Positions 1-7,662 of a stretch of DNA of 64,000 nt are shown here, piece by piece; the first letter of the stretch is position 1; the number at the start of each line of letters is the position of its first letter. The stretch covers positions 19,082-83,081 of the forward strand of contig CAVHCX010000011.1 of NCBI GenBank assembly GCA_963634745.1, in the 5' to 3' direction. Made by a program: the position numbers and the translations under genes. Source of the DNA: CAKRJP01 sp963634745 (GTDB lineage: Bacteria; Bacillota; Clostridia; Lachnospirales; Lachnospiraceae). The notes under the pieces were generated by a model that was not told the origin of the DNA, did no database searches, and saw only the letters and a program-made list of their open reading frames with translations.

Positions 1-912
1 GCCATTTTCTTTAAGGATTCGGATTTTGCGGGCTTCTGCATCCGGATAGCAGCAGGCTCCAAGAATTCCATTATCATGATGAATGCAGGCACCTCTTAGG
101 ATGACGCGCTCCCCGTTGACAGAGATTCCCTGCTCCTGATCCCATTTTAACTTGCGAATTCCAAAGGTTACCTCTTCTACATCAACTTCCTGGTTATCTG
201 CCGTAAAGCTTACCAAAAGGCAATACAGGTTGGGACTGTCCGGGCTCCAAAGCTTCGCCTCCGGGACCTTCATCTCCAGGGTAATCTTTCCCTTGGTTTC
301 CACATTTGCACTCAGCACTTTTGCACTCAGCTTGAAACTTGTGCTGTCAGATTCTAAAATTTCTACTTTAAGCCCACCGGCTCCCTTCGTATCTACATCC
401 ACCTCGATGACCGCAGGATCTATACTGATCGTGCGGACACGGATTCCATTTCTTATAATATGCTGCTTAGGCTCCACATACATCCAGACCGGCCGATAGA
501 TTCCCGCCCCGGAATACCAGCGGCTGTTGGGCTGGTCTGCATTATGAGCAATCACCTGAATCTTGTTAAGGGCCCCATACTTAAGATAGGCATTGGCATC
601 TACATAAAAATTCGTATATCCATAGGGACGATATGCCGCCCTCTGCCCATTTAAATAAACCTCCGCATTGTGGTAGACGCCCTCGAATTCGAAACTTATC
701 TCTTTCTTCGAAAACTCTTCCGGCACTTCGAATTCTTTTTCATAGAGATAATCATAGCCTTCAAACCATCCCGTGTTGATTCCCCCCGCACTATCCGCGC
801 TTCGCTTCTCTCCAATCATAGCGTCATGAGGGATGGTCACCTCTTTTTTCTCCTCTTCTTTCCCTATCCGACAATAGGTCCATCCGGAATTAAAATCCAA
901 CTTCTTCATCAT
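1..912 (-). CDS. Glycoside hydrolase family 2 protein (beta-galactosidase/beta-glucuronidase type), N-terminal 304 residues
   Basis: The gene runs off the left edge, so only the N-terminal 304 residues are visible. They start MMKKLDFNSGW, contain the GH2 sugar-binding jelly roll (GVYHNAEVYLNGQ; PYGYTNF; about residues 20-150) and an immunoglobulin-like domain (about 160-250), and end at the opening of the TIM barrel with the family signature LRGACIHHDNG. The catalytic glutamates lie outside the window. The family hydrolyses beta-galactosides, glucuronides or mannosides, and the visible part cannot tell these apart. There is no signal peptide, so a cytoplasmic enzyme is expected. The start is supported by an AGGAAGG ribosome site. 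A second in-frame ATG follows directly. Confidence 0.85.
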   Translation of the reverse strand, partial: MMKKLDFNSGWTYCRIGKEEEKKEVTIPHDAMIGEKRSADSAGGINTGWFEGYDYLYEKEFEVPEEFSKKEISFEFEGVYHNAEVYLNGQRAAYRPYGYTNFYVDANAYLKYGALNKIQVIAHNADQPNSRWYSGAGIYRPVWMYVEPKQHIIRNGIRVRTISIDPAVIEVDVDTKGAGGLKVEILESDSTSFKLSAKVLSANVETKGKITLEMKVPEAKLWSPDSPNLYCLLVSFTADNQEVDVEEVTFGIRKLKWDQEQGISVNGERVILRGACIHHDNGILGACCYPDAEARKIRILKENG

Positions 913-1084
913 GCTTTCCTTCCTCGTTAAAATTTCAGACATACCGTCTTGCTTCTTAGGTCAAATTCACTTCTATTTCTCTATTATAAGCATAGCACAA
1001 AGTAAATTGTACCGCTAAAAATACACGCAAACAGTCTTTTTCTTGGCGCAAAAGGTTTCTTTCTCGCAAGATCATAGCAAGAAA

Positions 1085-1110
1085 AAAGGAGGGCGCTTCC
1101 GTCCTCCTTT
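1085..1110 (-). terminator. Rho-independent terminator after the YczE-like gene
   Basis: An 8-bp stem (AAAGGAGG / CCTCCTTT) with a 10-base loop is followed on the minus strand by TTTTTTCTTG. It lies 35 bp past the stop of the YczE-like gene and before the GH2 gene, so it separates the two units. Confidence 0.75.
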
Positions 1111-1145
1111 GCAAAATTGCTTCTTCTATTGTGCACTTTCTTGTG

Positions 1146-1871
1146 TTATGCAGCTTGTGTCATGAAAGATACAAATCTCACATGCTCATCCATCTTTTCA
1201 CCAATCATTCCAATGACCTTGCCCATGGTAAATGCGGCAAGAATCGTCCCGATCCCCAATCCGTCTAAATGTCCGAGAACGATACAGGTCATAAGACCCG
1301 TAACCGCAAGACTAGTCACATCAAAACCGATTTTAATCTTAGAATATTTAACCTTTGTAATATCCGACAATTCTCTTGGGAAAAGATCGGTAGGAATAAT
1401 CGGCAGGCCGCAGCGATTAGAAAGAGCGATCCCTATACATACCAAGAGATAACTAATTATAAAATAAAGCACTCGGTAACCAATACCTGTAGGAAGAATA
1501 CCGATCCACATTTCGTTTACATCCAGCATCTCGCTAAAAGCAAATCCTACAACAAAACTAAATAAATACTGGGGAACAAATTTCTTCCGCATGATCATCA
1601 AAGACAAAATCAAGAGTCCCTGGAAGATATAGGTCCAGGTTCCAAGAGAAACTCTCGTAAATACTTCCGAAAAAGCATAAGGAACACTTGAGATCGCCGA
1701 GATTCCCGAGCCGGAATACAGCATCAAAACCACTCCCAAGCTATTCATCAAGACAACTAATAATAAGGCCAGCTCCCCCCTAAGGACCGGCAACCGGCTT
1801 TCTTCTTGTTTTTCAACATCCTCTGTCACTTTCAAACCCCTCCTAGCATAAGCTAATTTTGTAGACTTCAT
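1146..1871 (-). CDS. YczE/YyaS/YitT-type integral membrane protein
   Basis: The protein has about 241 residues, a short charged N-terminus (about 30 residues) and then five or so hydrophobic segments, starting LALLLVVLMNSLGVVLML. The pattern AISSVPYAFSEVF and GLPIIPTDLFPREL matches the YczE-like membrane family. The molecular function of this family is not established; in Bacillus subtilis YczE is tied to surfactin/bacillaene production, which need not apply here. A GTG three codons upstream (1880) is an alternative start; neither has a clear Shine-Dalgarno. It is probably a single-gene unit ending in the hairpin at 1085-1110. Confidence 0.7.
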   Translation of the reverse strand: MKSTKLAYARRGLKVTEDVEKQEESRLPVLRGELALLLVVLMNSLGVVLMLYSGSGISAISSVPYAFSEVFTRVSLGTWTYIFQGLLILSLMIMRKKFVPQYLFSFVVGFAFSEMLDVNEMWIGILPTGIGYRVLYFIISYLLVCIGIALSNRCGLPIIPTDLFPRELSDITKVKYSKIKIGFDVTSLAVTGLMTCIVLGHLDGLGIGTILAAFTMGKVIGMIGEKMDEHVRFVSFMTQAA

Positions 1872-1931
1872 TTTTTCCACATCACATCATACGCCTAATG
1901 GAAGCGCAAAGCAATAGTATTTAGCATTTGT

Positions 1932-2346
1932 TATACAGGACGTCAAGGGCCGTGCTGCAGGTATGGGATATGCCACAAAAACGTGCTTCGCTTCCTACTT
2001 GCTGCAGCCGGCCTTGCCATACAAGCTATCGACGTACGTACTGCAGCTATGAGATGTGTCGCAAAAACACGCTTCGCTTCCTACTCACTGCAGCCGGCCT
2101 TGCCATACAAGCTATCGACGTACGTACTGCAGCTATGAGATGTGTCGCAAAAACACGCTTCGCTTCCTACTCACTGCAGCCGGCTGATTCGCGAAGACTA
2201 CAGCAAACTCGCGCTTTGCGCTCACTCAGGGCTAAAGCCCTTCGGCCCTCCGGGCACAATGCTTTCGTCTTCGCTGCCGGCTGCAGCTCCTAACGGAAGC
2301 TCCGCTATCGTTTTTGCGACACAACTCATAGCTACAGTACTGTATG
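1932..2346. repeat. Palindromic repeat element, copy A, with a tandemly amplified left arm
   Basis: The complete element is 2104-2346, bounded by CATAC and GTATG. Its arms are nearly complementary (GTACTGCAGCTATGAG on the left, CTCATAGCTACAGTAC on the right). The core reads ...CGGCTGATTCGCGAAGAC...AACTCGCGCT...CTCACTCAGGGC...CTTCGGCCCTCCGGGCAC...GCAGCTCCTAACGGAAGC. Copies B (2661-2919) and C (33924-34148) carry the same core in opposite orientation. To the left, the arm plus the first part of the core is repeated with an exact 86-bp period (starts 1955, 2041, 2127), the first unit being diverged. The block also holds several short inner stems, for example GGGCT/AGCCC. It has no coding signal. 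The open frames across it are a by-product of low stop-codon density in GC-rich palindromes. Confidence 0.85.
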
Positions 2347-2397
2347 TTAGATGCTGTCCGCCAAAATGCCGGTGGGCGAGTGAAAGCTTCGCAATTA

Positions 2398-2543
2398 CCT
2401 TTTGCGACACATCCCATACCTGCAGCACTACATACTTGATGCTGTATGACAAAAACAGCCAAGGAAGAATCTCGTGTAATCTTCGCTATCTCCTTTTGCA
2501 ACATATCACATACCTGCAATACTATACATTTGATGCTATATGA
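2398..2543. repeat. Two solo right arms of the palindromic element
   Basis: Two diverged copies about 94 bp apart start CCTTTTGCGACAC (2398) and CCTTTTGCAACAT (2492). Each continues with a version of CATACCTGCAGTAC and ends TTGATGCTRTATGACAAAA. They match the right arm and outer boundary of copy A but lack the core, so they look like remnants or expansions of the element. Confidence 0.65.
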
Positions 2544-2547
2544 CAAA

Positions 2548-2583
2548 ATCCCAAGTCCATGTAAGGACCCGGGATCTTTTTTT
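2548..2583 (+). terminator. Terminator-like hairpin with no plus-strand gene before it
   Basis: The stem ATCCC-AA-GTCC / GGAC-CC-GGGAT (2548-2558 with 2565-2575) carries a 2-nt internal mismatch and is followed by CTTTTTTT on the plus strand. No plus-strand gene lies upstream in this block. It may end a transcript that crosses the repeat elements, or be a remnant of a lost gene. Confidence 0.55.
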
Positions 2584-2660
2584 CGCAGCCAAAGCATAGA
2601 CTGCTAACATCATATTTTCCGATATTTTCATTATTTTTCTAGAGGAATGTCCGTCTTTTT

Positions 2661-2919
2661 CATACGGCATTAAGCGCACAGTACTGCAGGTATGTGATAT
2701 ATCACAAAAACGATTGCGTTGCTTCCGTTAGGAGCTGCTGGCCGGCTGCGAAGACGTTAGCTTTGTGCCCGGAGGGCCGAAGGGCTTTAGCCCTGAGTGA
2801 GCGCGTAGCGCGAGTTTGCTATAGTCTTCGCGAATCAGCCGGGCTGCAGCGAGTAGGAAGCAACGCATGTTTTTGAGATATATCACATACCTGCAGTACG
2901 TCCCTTAACAGCCTGTATG
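2661..2919. repeat. Palindromic repeat element, copy B
   Basis: The element is bounded by CATACGGC and GTATG, in opposite orientation to copy A. It has a perfect 23-bp inverted repeat (2681-2703 with 2877-2899, beginning GTACTGCAGGTATGTG) outside a core of about 170 bp that matches copy A at roughly four bases in five. Weaker complementarity extends further (CTTTTTCATAC on the left, GTATGAAAAAG on the right). It ends 17 bp from the stop of the MetE-like gene, so it may also act as that gene's 3' hairpin. No coding function is proposed. Confidence 0.85.
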
Positions 2920-2935
2920 AAAAAGCATTAAATTT

Positions 2936-4051
2936 TTATTTCCAAACTTCTTCTGCGATTTCTTTTACGAGTTTGAGTTTTGCCCACTGTTCTTCCTCTG
3001 TTAGCTTATTTCCGATTTCGCAGGATGCGAATCCGCACTGTGGGCTTAAGCATAATCTTTCTAGCGGCACGTATTTTGCTGCTTCATGGATTCTCTTAAT
3101 GATGGTTTCTTTGTCTTCAAGTTTTGGTGACTTTGTGGTGATGAGTCCTAATACGACGATCTTATCTTCTGATACCTTTTTCAAAGGTTCAAATCCGCCG
3201 GAGCGCTCATCATCATACTCTAATAAAAGTGCATCTACATTTTCTTTTGCAAATACATAATCTGCTACGGAATCATAGGCTCCCTTATTAAAGAATGTAG
3301 AATGGTAATTTCCTCTGCAGATATGAGAAGTGATGACCATGTCTTCCGGTTTTCCTTCAAGGGCAAGGTTGTTGACCTTGAGAAGATTTGCTTTCACTTC
3401 CTCCAGGTCTGAGCCAAGGGACTTGTATCTAAGCTTGGCAGCTTCTCCTACGATGGCCCCCCAGGTGCAATCATCAAGCTGAAGATTTCTGCATCCGGCA
3501 TCGTAAAACTGTTTAATTACATCTCTGTAAGTGGCTGCAATATCCTGGATCAATTCCTCATCTGTAGCATAAAATTTTCTGGTTGTTTCAATATTATTTG
3601 GAACAATAAACTGCTGGAAGGTCTGAGCAGGAGCCGGGATTGTATATTTTGCTACTGTATTTTCATCCTCAAACTGCTTAAGGAATTTAAAATATTCTAC
3701 AAATGGATGAGCCTTTGCACGGATTTTTCCTACAAGATAGGTATCGTCCAGTCTTGCTAGCTCTGCGTCGAAGGCCACACCATTTCCTGTATCCTCGTGT
3801 GCTACGCCCTCAAATCCCCACATAAAATCAAGATGCCAAAAGCTTCTTCTAAACTCGCCGTCTGTGATCACATGGTAGCCCAGCTCTTTTTGCTTTGCAA
3901 CTAACTTGGTGATCTCGTCATTTACAACTTTGTCATATTCTGCTTTCTCGATATTTCCTGCCTTGTAAGCTTCTTTTGCATCTTTCAGTGCCTGTGGTCT
4001 TAAAAAGCTTCCTACATAGTCATATTTAAATGGTGTTTTTAATGTACTCAT
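2936..4051 (-). CDS. MetE-like cobalamin-independent methionine synthase family protein (YxjG/YxjH type)
   Basis: The protein has 371 residues, about half the length of MetE, and corresponds to the C-terminal catalytic barrel of that family. Likely zinc ligands are in SHICRGNYHSTFF and LCLSPQCGFAS, and substrate motifs include VGSFLRP near the N-terminus and LQLDDCTWG. Family members transfer a methyl group to a thiol such as homocysteine; the methyl donor of the short YxjG type is not firmly established. The gene lies directly downstream of a LysR gene. A sigma-A promoter (4086-4114) and a perfect dyad (4131-4159) precede it, and the same dyad precedes full-length metE at 54.3 kb, so the two are probably co-regulated. 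The ribosome site is GAGAGAGGG. Confidence 0.85.
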   Translation of the reverse strand: MSTLKTPFKYDYVGSFLRPQALKDAKEAYKAGNIEKAEYDKVVNDEITKLVAKQKELGYHVITDGEFRRSFWHLDFMWGFEGVAHEDTGNGVAFDAELARLDDTYLVGKIRAKAHPFVEYFKFLKQFEDENTVAKYTIPAPAQTFQQFIVPNNIETTRKFYATDEELIQDIAATYRDVIKQFYDAGCRNLQLDDCTWGAIVGEAAKLRYKSLGSDLEEVKANLLKVNNLALEGKPEDMVITSHICRGNYHSTFFNKGAYDSVADYVFAKENVDALLLEYDDERSGGFEPLKKVSEDKIVVLGLITTKSPKLEDKETIIKRIHEAAKYVPLERLCLSPQCGFASCEIGNKLTEEEQWAKLKLVKEIAEEVWK

Positions 4052-4085
4052 TATAAATTTCCCTCTCTCTTTTTAGTTTTAGGAA

Positions 4086-4114
4086 ATTATATTACATAAC
4101 AACTTGTTTGAAAA
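4086..4114 (-). promoter_or_regulatory. Promoter of the MetE-like gene
   Basis: On the minus strand TTTTCA (4114-4109), a 17-bp spacer and a perfect TATAAT (4091-4086) predict a start near 4079. The poor -35 box fits activator dependence. Confidence 0.65.
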
Positions 4115-4130
4115 ATACTTTAAAACATAG

Positions 4131-4159
4131 TTCCTCCATAGTTTTAAACTATGGAGGAA
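4131..4159. promoter_or_regulatory. Dyad operator for the methionine synthase genes (LysR-type)
   Basis: This is a perfect 14-bp inverted repeat about a single central base (4145), TTCCTCCATAGTTT / AAACTATGGAGGAA. It overlaps the LysR stop codon. Read in the direction of the MetE-like gene it contains ATAGTTTAAAACTATGG, which recurs unchanged and in the same orientation at 54326-54342 before metE. Its centre is 54 bp upstream of the -10 box (about -66 from the start), the classic LysR recognition position. It could also fold as the 3' hairpin of the LysR transcript. Confidence 0.7.
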
Positions 4160-5049
4160 TATTTCTTCAAGGCTTCTATATAGGTATTGGCATAGCGAGA
4201 CAGCAATACATTTTTCTTTTTTATAAGTCCGATGTGCATGTCACAGTCCATCTCCAAGGGCCTTGCAATGATATTTTCCCCATTGATCTCTTTATCGATG
4301 ACCCCGGAACTTACGGTAAACCCATTCAGCCCGATTGCCAGATTAAATAGGGTGGCCCGGTCTCGCACCTGAATGCTCTTTGGCATGTCTAGGACACTTA
4401 AAAATTCCTCGCTGAAGTAAAAGGAATTTCTCTCCCCCTGCTCATAGACCAGATAGGGATAGGGCTTTAGATCCTGCAAGCTTACCATTTCTTTGTCCGC
4501 CAGTGGATGGTCTTTATTAATGAATACATGGGGAGATGCCTGAAAAATTTCCTCAAATATCAGGTCGTTTTTCTTAAACATCTTTCTTAAAACTTCTTCA
4601 TTATTCTTATTTAAATATAAAACCCCCAGTTCACTGTTCCCCTTGGCAACGTCATCTATAATCTCCCCGGTCTGGGTTTCTCTTAGGGTAAAGTTGTATT
4701 CCTTGGCATCGTACTGCTTTACCAACTCTACAAAGGCATTGACCGCGAAGGAATAGTGCTGGCAGGAAATGGAGAATTTAGGCTTTCTATTGCTTTCCGT
4801 ACAAAAGCGGTCCTTCATAATCTCTGCCTGCTCCAGGAGATTTCTGGCGTAGGACAAGAGCTCTTCCCCCTCTTTTGTAATGGAGATGCCCTTATTGGAT
4901 CGCACAAAGGCTTTCACTCCCATTTCCTCTTCCAGGCCATGGATGGCTGTACTTAGGCTTGGCTGTGATATATATAATTTTTCTGCTGCAGCCGTTATAT
5001 TTTTGCATTCCGCAACAGTTACCAGATATTTTAATTGCTGAAGTGTCAT
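4144..5049 (-). CDS. LysR-family transcriptional regulator
   Basis: The protein has 301 residues. The N-terminal winged helix-turn-helix (residues 1-60, MTLQQLKYLVTVAECKNITA, then AEKLYISQPSLSTAIHGLEE) is typical of LysR. A two-lobed effector domain follows (about 90-300). It lies 8 bp downstream of a cupin gene in the same direction and immediately upstream of the MetE-like gene. The shared dyad before that gene and before metE makes this the natural candidate regulator of both, but the link is inferred from position. A sulfur metabolite such as homocysteine is a plausible effector, with no direct evidence. Confidence 0.85.
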   Translation of the reverse strand: MTLQQLKYLVTVAECKNITAAAEKLYISQPSLSTAIHGLEEEMGVKAFVRSNKGISITKEGEELLSYARNLLEQAEIMKDRFCTESNRKPKFSISCQHYSFAVNAFVELVKQYDAKEYNFTLRETQTGEIIDDVAKGNSELGVLYLNKNNEEVLRKMFKKNDLIFEEIFQASPHVFINKDHPLADKEMVSLQDLKPYPYLVYEQGERNSFYFSEEFLSVLDMPKSIQVRDRATLFNLAIGLNGFTVSSGVIDKEINGENIIARPLEMDCDMHIGLIKKKNVLLSRYANTYIEALKKYSSIV

Positions 5050-5057
5050 AATCTTTT

Positions 5058-5711
5058 TTACTCTAAGGTAAGAAGAAGGGCCATCTTAAACTTTTTTGTT
5101 GCTTTTACGGAATGCAAGCCTCCCTTTGCAAAGTGGAAGTTCTCTCCTGCCTTAATCGGATGCTCCTCTCCTTCGTAACCGATCACGCCCTCTCCGTCTA
5201 GGGCAAATATAATCGCCTCTCCCGGGGCTGCATGCTCTGAAAGACCGGTTCCTTCATCAAATGCCATCACAACAAATTTCATCTTATCGTTGTGGACCAC
5301 ATCCATATTTACAATCTCGCCCTCCCCATAAGGTACTAACTCTGCTAATTTAAATACTTCTCCTGCTTTGATTGATTTGTTCATACTATCATCCTTTCTT
5401 ACAGATACTTCTGTATATACTGTGCCTTTAGAAGTTGCCATTCCCATAGGCGTGTCCGTCAGGGTCAGGACACTGTCCCCTGCTTCTAATTTTTTCAGGA
5501 AGCCTTCTCTCCCATAGACTTCCAGGTTTCCCTCGGCAACTATGAGCATTTTATAGTAGGGAAAGATTTCCGGGCTGATATCCGTATTCTCTGCCAGGGA
5601 AAAATAAGTAATATAATTCTTTCCGCTGTAAATCTCTTTTGAGATGGTACATCCAAAAACCGCCGGATGATCCTTTGCTATCGAAAATACCTCTCCTATC
5701 TTTTCTTTCAT
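5058..5711 (-). CDS. Two-cupin-domain protein
   Basis: The protein has 217 residues and two similar beta-barrel halves. In the first, YYKMLIVAEGNLEVYG and LEAGDSVLT, and in the second, SEHAAPGEAIIFALDGEGVIGYEG and IKAGENFHFAKGGLHSV, follow the two cupin motifs. Metal-ligand histidines are kept in the second half (EHAAPGE, GLHSV) and look degenerate in the first. The substrate is unknown. The ATG at 5711 is preferred over an upstream frame because GGAAGAGGGGG precedes it. It is the first gene of a two-gene unit with the LysR regulator. Confidence 0.75.
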   Translation of the reverse strand: MKEKIGEVFSIAKDHPAVFGCTISKEIYSGKNYITYFSLAENTDISPEIFPYYKMLIVAEGNLEVYGREGFLKKLEAGDSVLTLTDTPMGMATSKGTVYTEVSVRKDDSMNKSIKAGEVFKLAELVPYGEGEIVNMDVVHNDKMKFVVMAFDEGTGLSEHAAPGEAIIFALDGEGVIGYEGEEHPIKAGENFHFAKGGLHSVKATKKFKMALLLTLE

Positions 5712-5752
5712 ATAGCCCCCTCTTCCTGCATCTTTTTTGTCTTTCTCCATCA

Positions 5753-5805
5753 ATTATAGCAAATTTTCTCCTTGGCAAAAACAATTTGTTGTTATTTTCA
5801 ACAAA
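5753..5805 (-). promoter_or_regulatory. Promoter region and dyad of the cupin-lysR unit
   Basis: A TATAAT -10 box (5758-5753, minus strand) has no good -35. Upstream lies the dyad TTTGTTG-N7-CAACAAA (5785-5805), with spacing suited to a LysR or other dimeric regulator. It differs from the methionine dyad, so autoregulation through it is only a guess. Confidence 0.45.
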
Positions 5806-5824
5806 AATCAAGTCGAATTTTTGT

Positions 5825-5876
5825 TGATTGTTTTTGACTGAAAGTGATTGATTATGACCATTCTACGTCGTATAAT
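5825..5876 (+). promoter_or_regulatory. Fructose operon promoter with DeoR-type direct repeats
   Basis: TTGATT (5848-5853), a 17-bp spacer and TATAAT (5871-5876) form a good sigma-A promoter. TGATTG occurs at 5825 and again at 5845, exactly 20 bp apart on the same helix face, and the second copy overlaps the -35 box. Direct repeats of this kind are typical binding sites for DeoR-family repressors, so FruR autorepression of the operon is likely. Confidence 0.65.
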
Positions 5877-5945
5877 CTAGACAACAGATGACCGAACTTG
5901 AACGGTTTCGAACAAAAAGCCATAAAATTGGATCAGGAGGGAACT

Positions 5946-6692
5946 ATGCTTTCAGAAGAAAGACAGGCAGTGATTTTAGAAATGCTGGAAAGCAAGGGAT
6001 CCGTGGAAGGGACAGAGCTGATGGAGGCCTTAGACGCATCGGAATCCACCATTCGCAGGGATTTGACTGCGATGGATAAGGCCGGGCTTTTAATCAAGGT
6101 TCATGGCGGTGCAATTGCTAAGAAGAAGCAAAGCTACATCACAACCGAGCGGGATCTGGATCAAAAAAGAACTGAACACACAGAAGAAAAAAGGAAGATT
6201 GCATCCTATGCAGCAAGTCTTATTACCGATGATGACTTTGTATATATGGATGCCGGAACCACAACCGAGCTGATGATTGATTTCATTCAATGTCAGCAGG
6301 CAATCTTTGTAACAAATTCCATCAATAATGCAAGGCAGCTTTCCCAGAGAGGATTTAAGACCCTTCTTGTCGGAGGAGAATTTAAATCCATCACCGAAGC
6401 CATCGTTGGGGAAGAGGCCATTGCCAATATTGAGAAATATAATTTCACAAAGGGATTTTTCGGCAGCAATGGCATAACAAAGAAGAATGGTTTCACCACC
6501 CCTGAGATGCGGGAGGCAATGATCAAGAAGAGAGCCATGTTTTCTTCCAAGGATGTCTATGTACTGGCCGACAGCAGTAAATTCGGAAAGATTTCCCCGG
6601 TTTCTTTTGGAAGAGTTCAGTCCGCCCATATCATCACCGAAGCATGCCCCAAGGAATTTGAAGACCTGGACAACATTATTATCGCAGAATAG
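5946..6692 (+). CDS. fruR: DeoR-family repressor of the fructose operon
   Basis: The protein has 248 residues. An N-terminal DeoR helix-turn-helix (MLSEERQAVILEMLES, ASESTIRRDLTAMDKAGLL) is followed by the DeoR sensor domain with the sugar-phosphate pocket signature DAGTTTELMIDF near residue 85 and DSSKFGKISPVSF near the end. The ATG at 5946 has a GGAGG site six bases upstream. It is the first gene of the operon, 11 bp ahead of fruK. Fructose 1-phosphate is the usual effector of such regulators; this is inferred from context. Confidence 0.9.
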   Translation: MLSEERQAVILEMLESKGSVEGTELMEALDASESTIRRDLTAMDKAGLLIKVHGGAIAKKKQSYITTERDLDQKRTEHTEEKRKIASYAASLITDDDFVYMDAGTTTELMIDFIQCQQAIFVTNSINNARQLSQRGFKTLLVGGEFKSITEAIVGEEAIANIEKYNFTKGFFGSNGITKKNGFTTPEMREAMIKKRAMFSSKDVYVLADSSKFGKISPVSFGRVQSAHIITEACPKEFEDLDNIIIAE

Positions 6693-6703
6693 GAGAGAGG
6701 AAA

Positions 6704-7612
6704 ATGGTTTACACAGTTACTTTTAATCCATCTTTGGATTACATCGTGGACGTACCTAATTATACAGAGGGTATGACCAATCGTACCAGCAAGGAGCTTA
6801 TTTATCCCGGAGGAAAGGGAATCAACGTTTCCATCGTTCTTCGCAATCTTGGAATTGATTCTGTAGCTTTAGGCTTTGCAGCCGGCTTTACCGGGGAAGA
6901 AATCAAACGCCTCATGGCAGAGTCCGGAGTAAAGAACGACTTCATCACCTGTGAGGATGGAATTTCCAGAATCAACTTAAAGATCCGAAACATTGATGGC
7001 ATGGAGATCAACGGTATGGGACCTAATATCAATCAGGCAGATATCGACAAGCTTTATGAAAAGCTGGATGCTCTTTCAGATGGCGACACCCTGATCCTTG
7101 CAGGCAGTATTCCATCCAGCATGCCGGAGACCATGTACATGGATATTTTAGAGCACCTGTCTGAGAAAAAGTTAAATATCGTTGTTGATGCCACAAAGGA
7201 TTTGTTAATGAATGTTCTAAAGTATCATCCATTTCTTATTAAGCCCAACAACCATGAGCTCGGAGAAATCTTCGGCCTGGAATTAAAGACCCAGGAGGAA
7301 CTGATCGCTCATGCTAAAAAGTTGCAAGATCTTGGCGCAAGAAACATTTTGGTTTCTATGGCTGGGGACGGTGCCCTTCTTTTAGCAGAAGACGGATCTG
7401 TATACAGGTCAGAAACTCCTAAGGGGAAACTCATCAATGCTGTAGGCGCCGGCGATTCTATGGTGGCAGGTTTTGTAGCCGGTTATCAGAAAACCGGAAG
7501 CTATGAAGATGCCTTCTACATGGGATTATGTACCGGTTCCGCATCTGCATTTTCAGAAAAGCTGGCAACAGAGGCTGAGGTAAAAGCATTGCTGACACAG
7601 ATTGGCAGATAA
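6704..7612 (+). CDS. fruK: 1-phosphofructokinase
   Basis: The protein has 302 residues of the PfkB sugar kinase family. Visible marks are TFNPSLDYIVDV at the N-terminus, the GGKGINVS substrate motif and the C-terminal catalytic GAGDSMVAGF with its aspartate base. It phosphorylates fructose 1-phosphate, made by the FruA permease next to it, to fructose 1,6-bisphosphate with ATP in the cytoplasm. The order fruR-fruK-fruA supports fructose over tagatose 6-phosphate. Confidence 0.93.
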   Translation: MVYTVTFNPSLDYIVDVPNYTEGMTNRTSKELIYPGGKGINVSIVLRNLGIDSVALGFAAGFTGEEIKRLMAESGVKNDFITCEDGISRINLKIRNIDGMEINGMGPNINQADIDKLYEKLDALSDGDTLILAGSIPSSMPETMYMDILEHLSEKKLNIVVDATKDLLMNVLKYHPFLIKPNNHELGEIFGLELKTQEELIAHAKKLQDLGARNILVSMAGDGALLLAEDGSVYRSETPKGKLINAVGAGDSMVAGFVAGYQKTGSYEDAFYMGLCTGSASAFSEKLATEAEVKALLTQIGR

Positions 7613-7662
7613 TTATTTATTTAAGCAGGTTATAAATTCATATAAATCAAAGGAGGAGAACA

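Noticed and set aside
1117..1565. Plus-strand frames opposite the YczE-like gene
   Set aside because: They are antisense shadows; the minus-strand frame has the membrane-protein pattern and a terminator.
1928..2597. Open frames of 76-133 codons in the repeat block (both strands)
   Set aside because: They lie inside the palindromic elements, mirror each other on both strands, lack ribosome sites and change frame between repeat copies.
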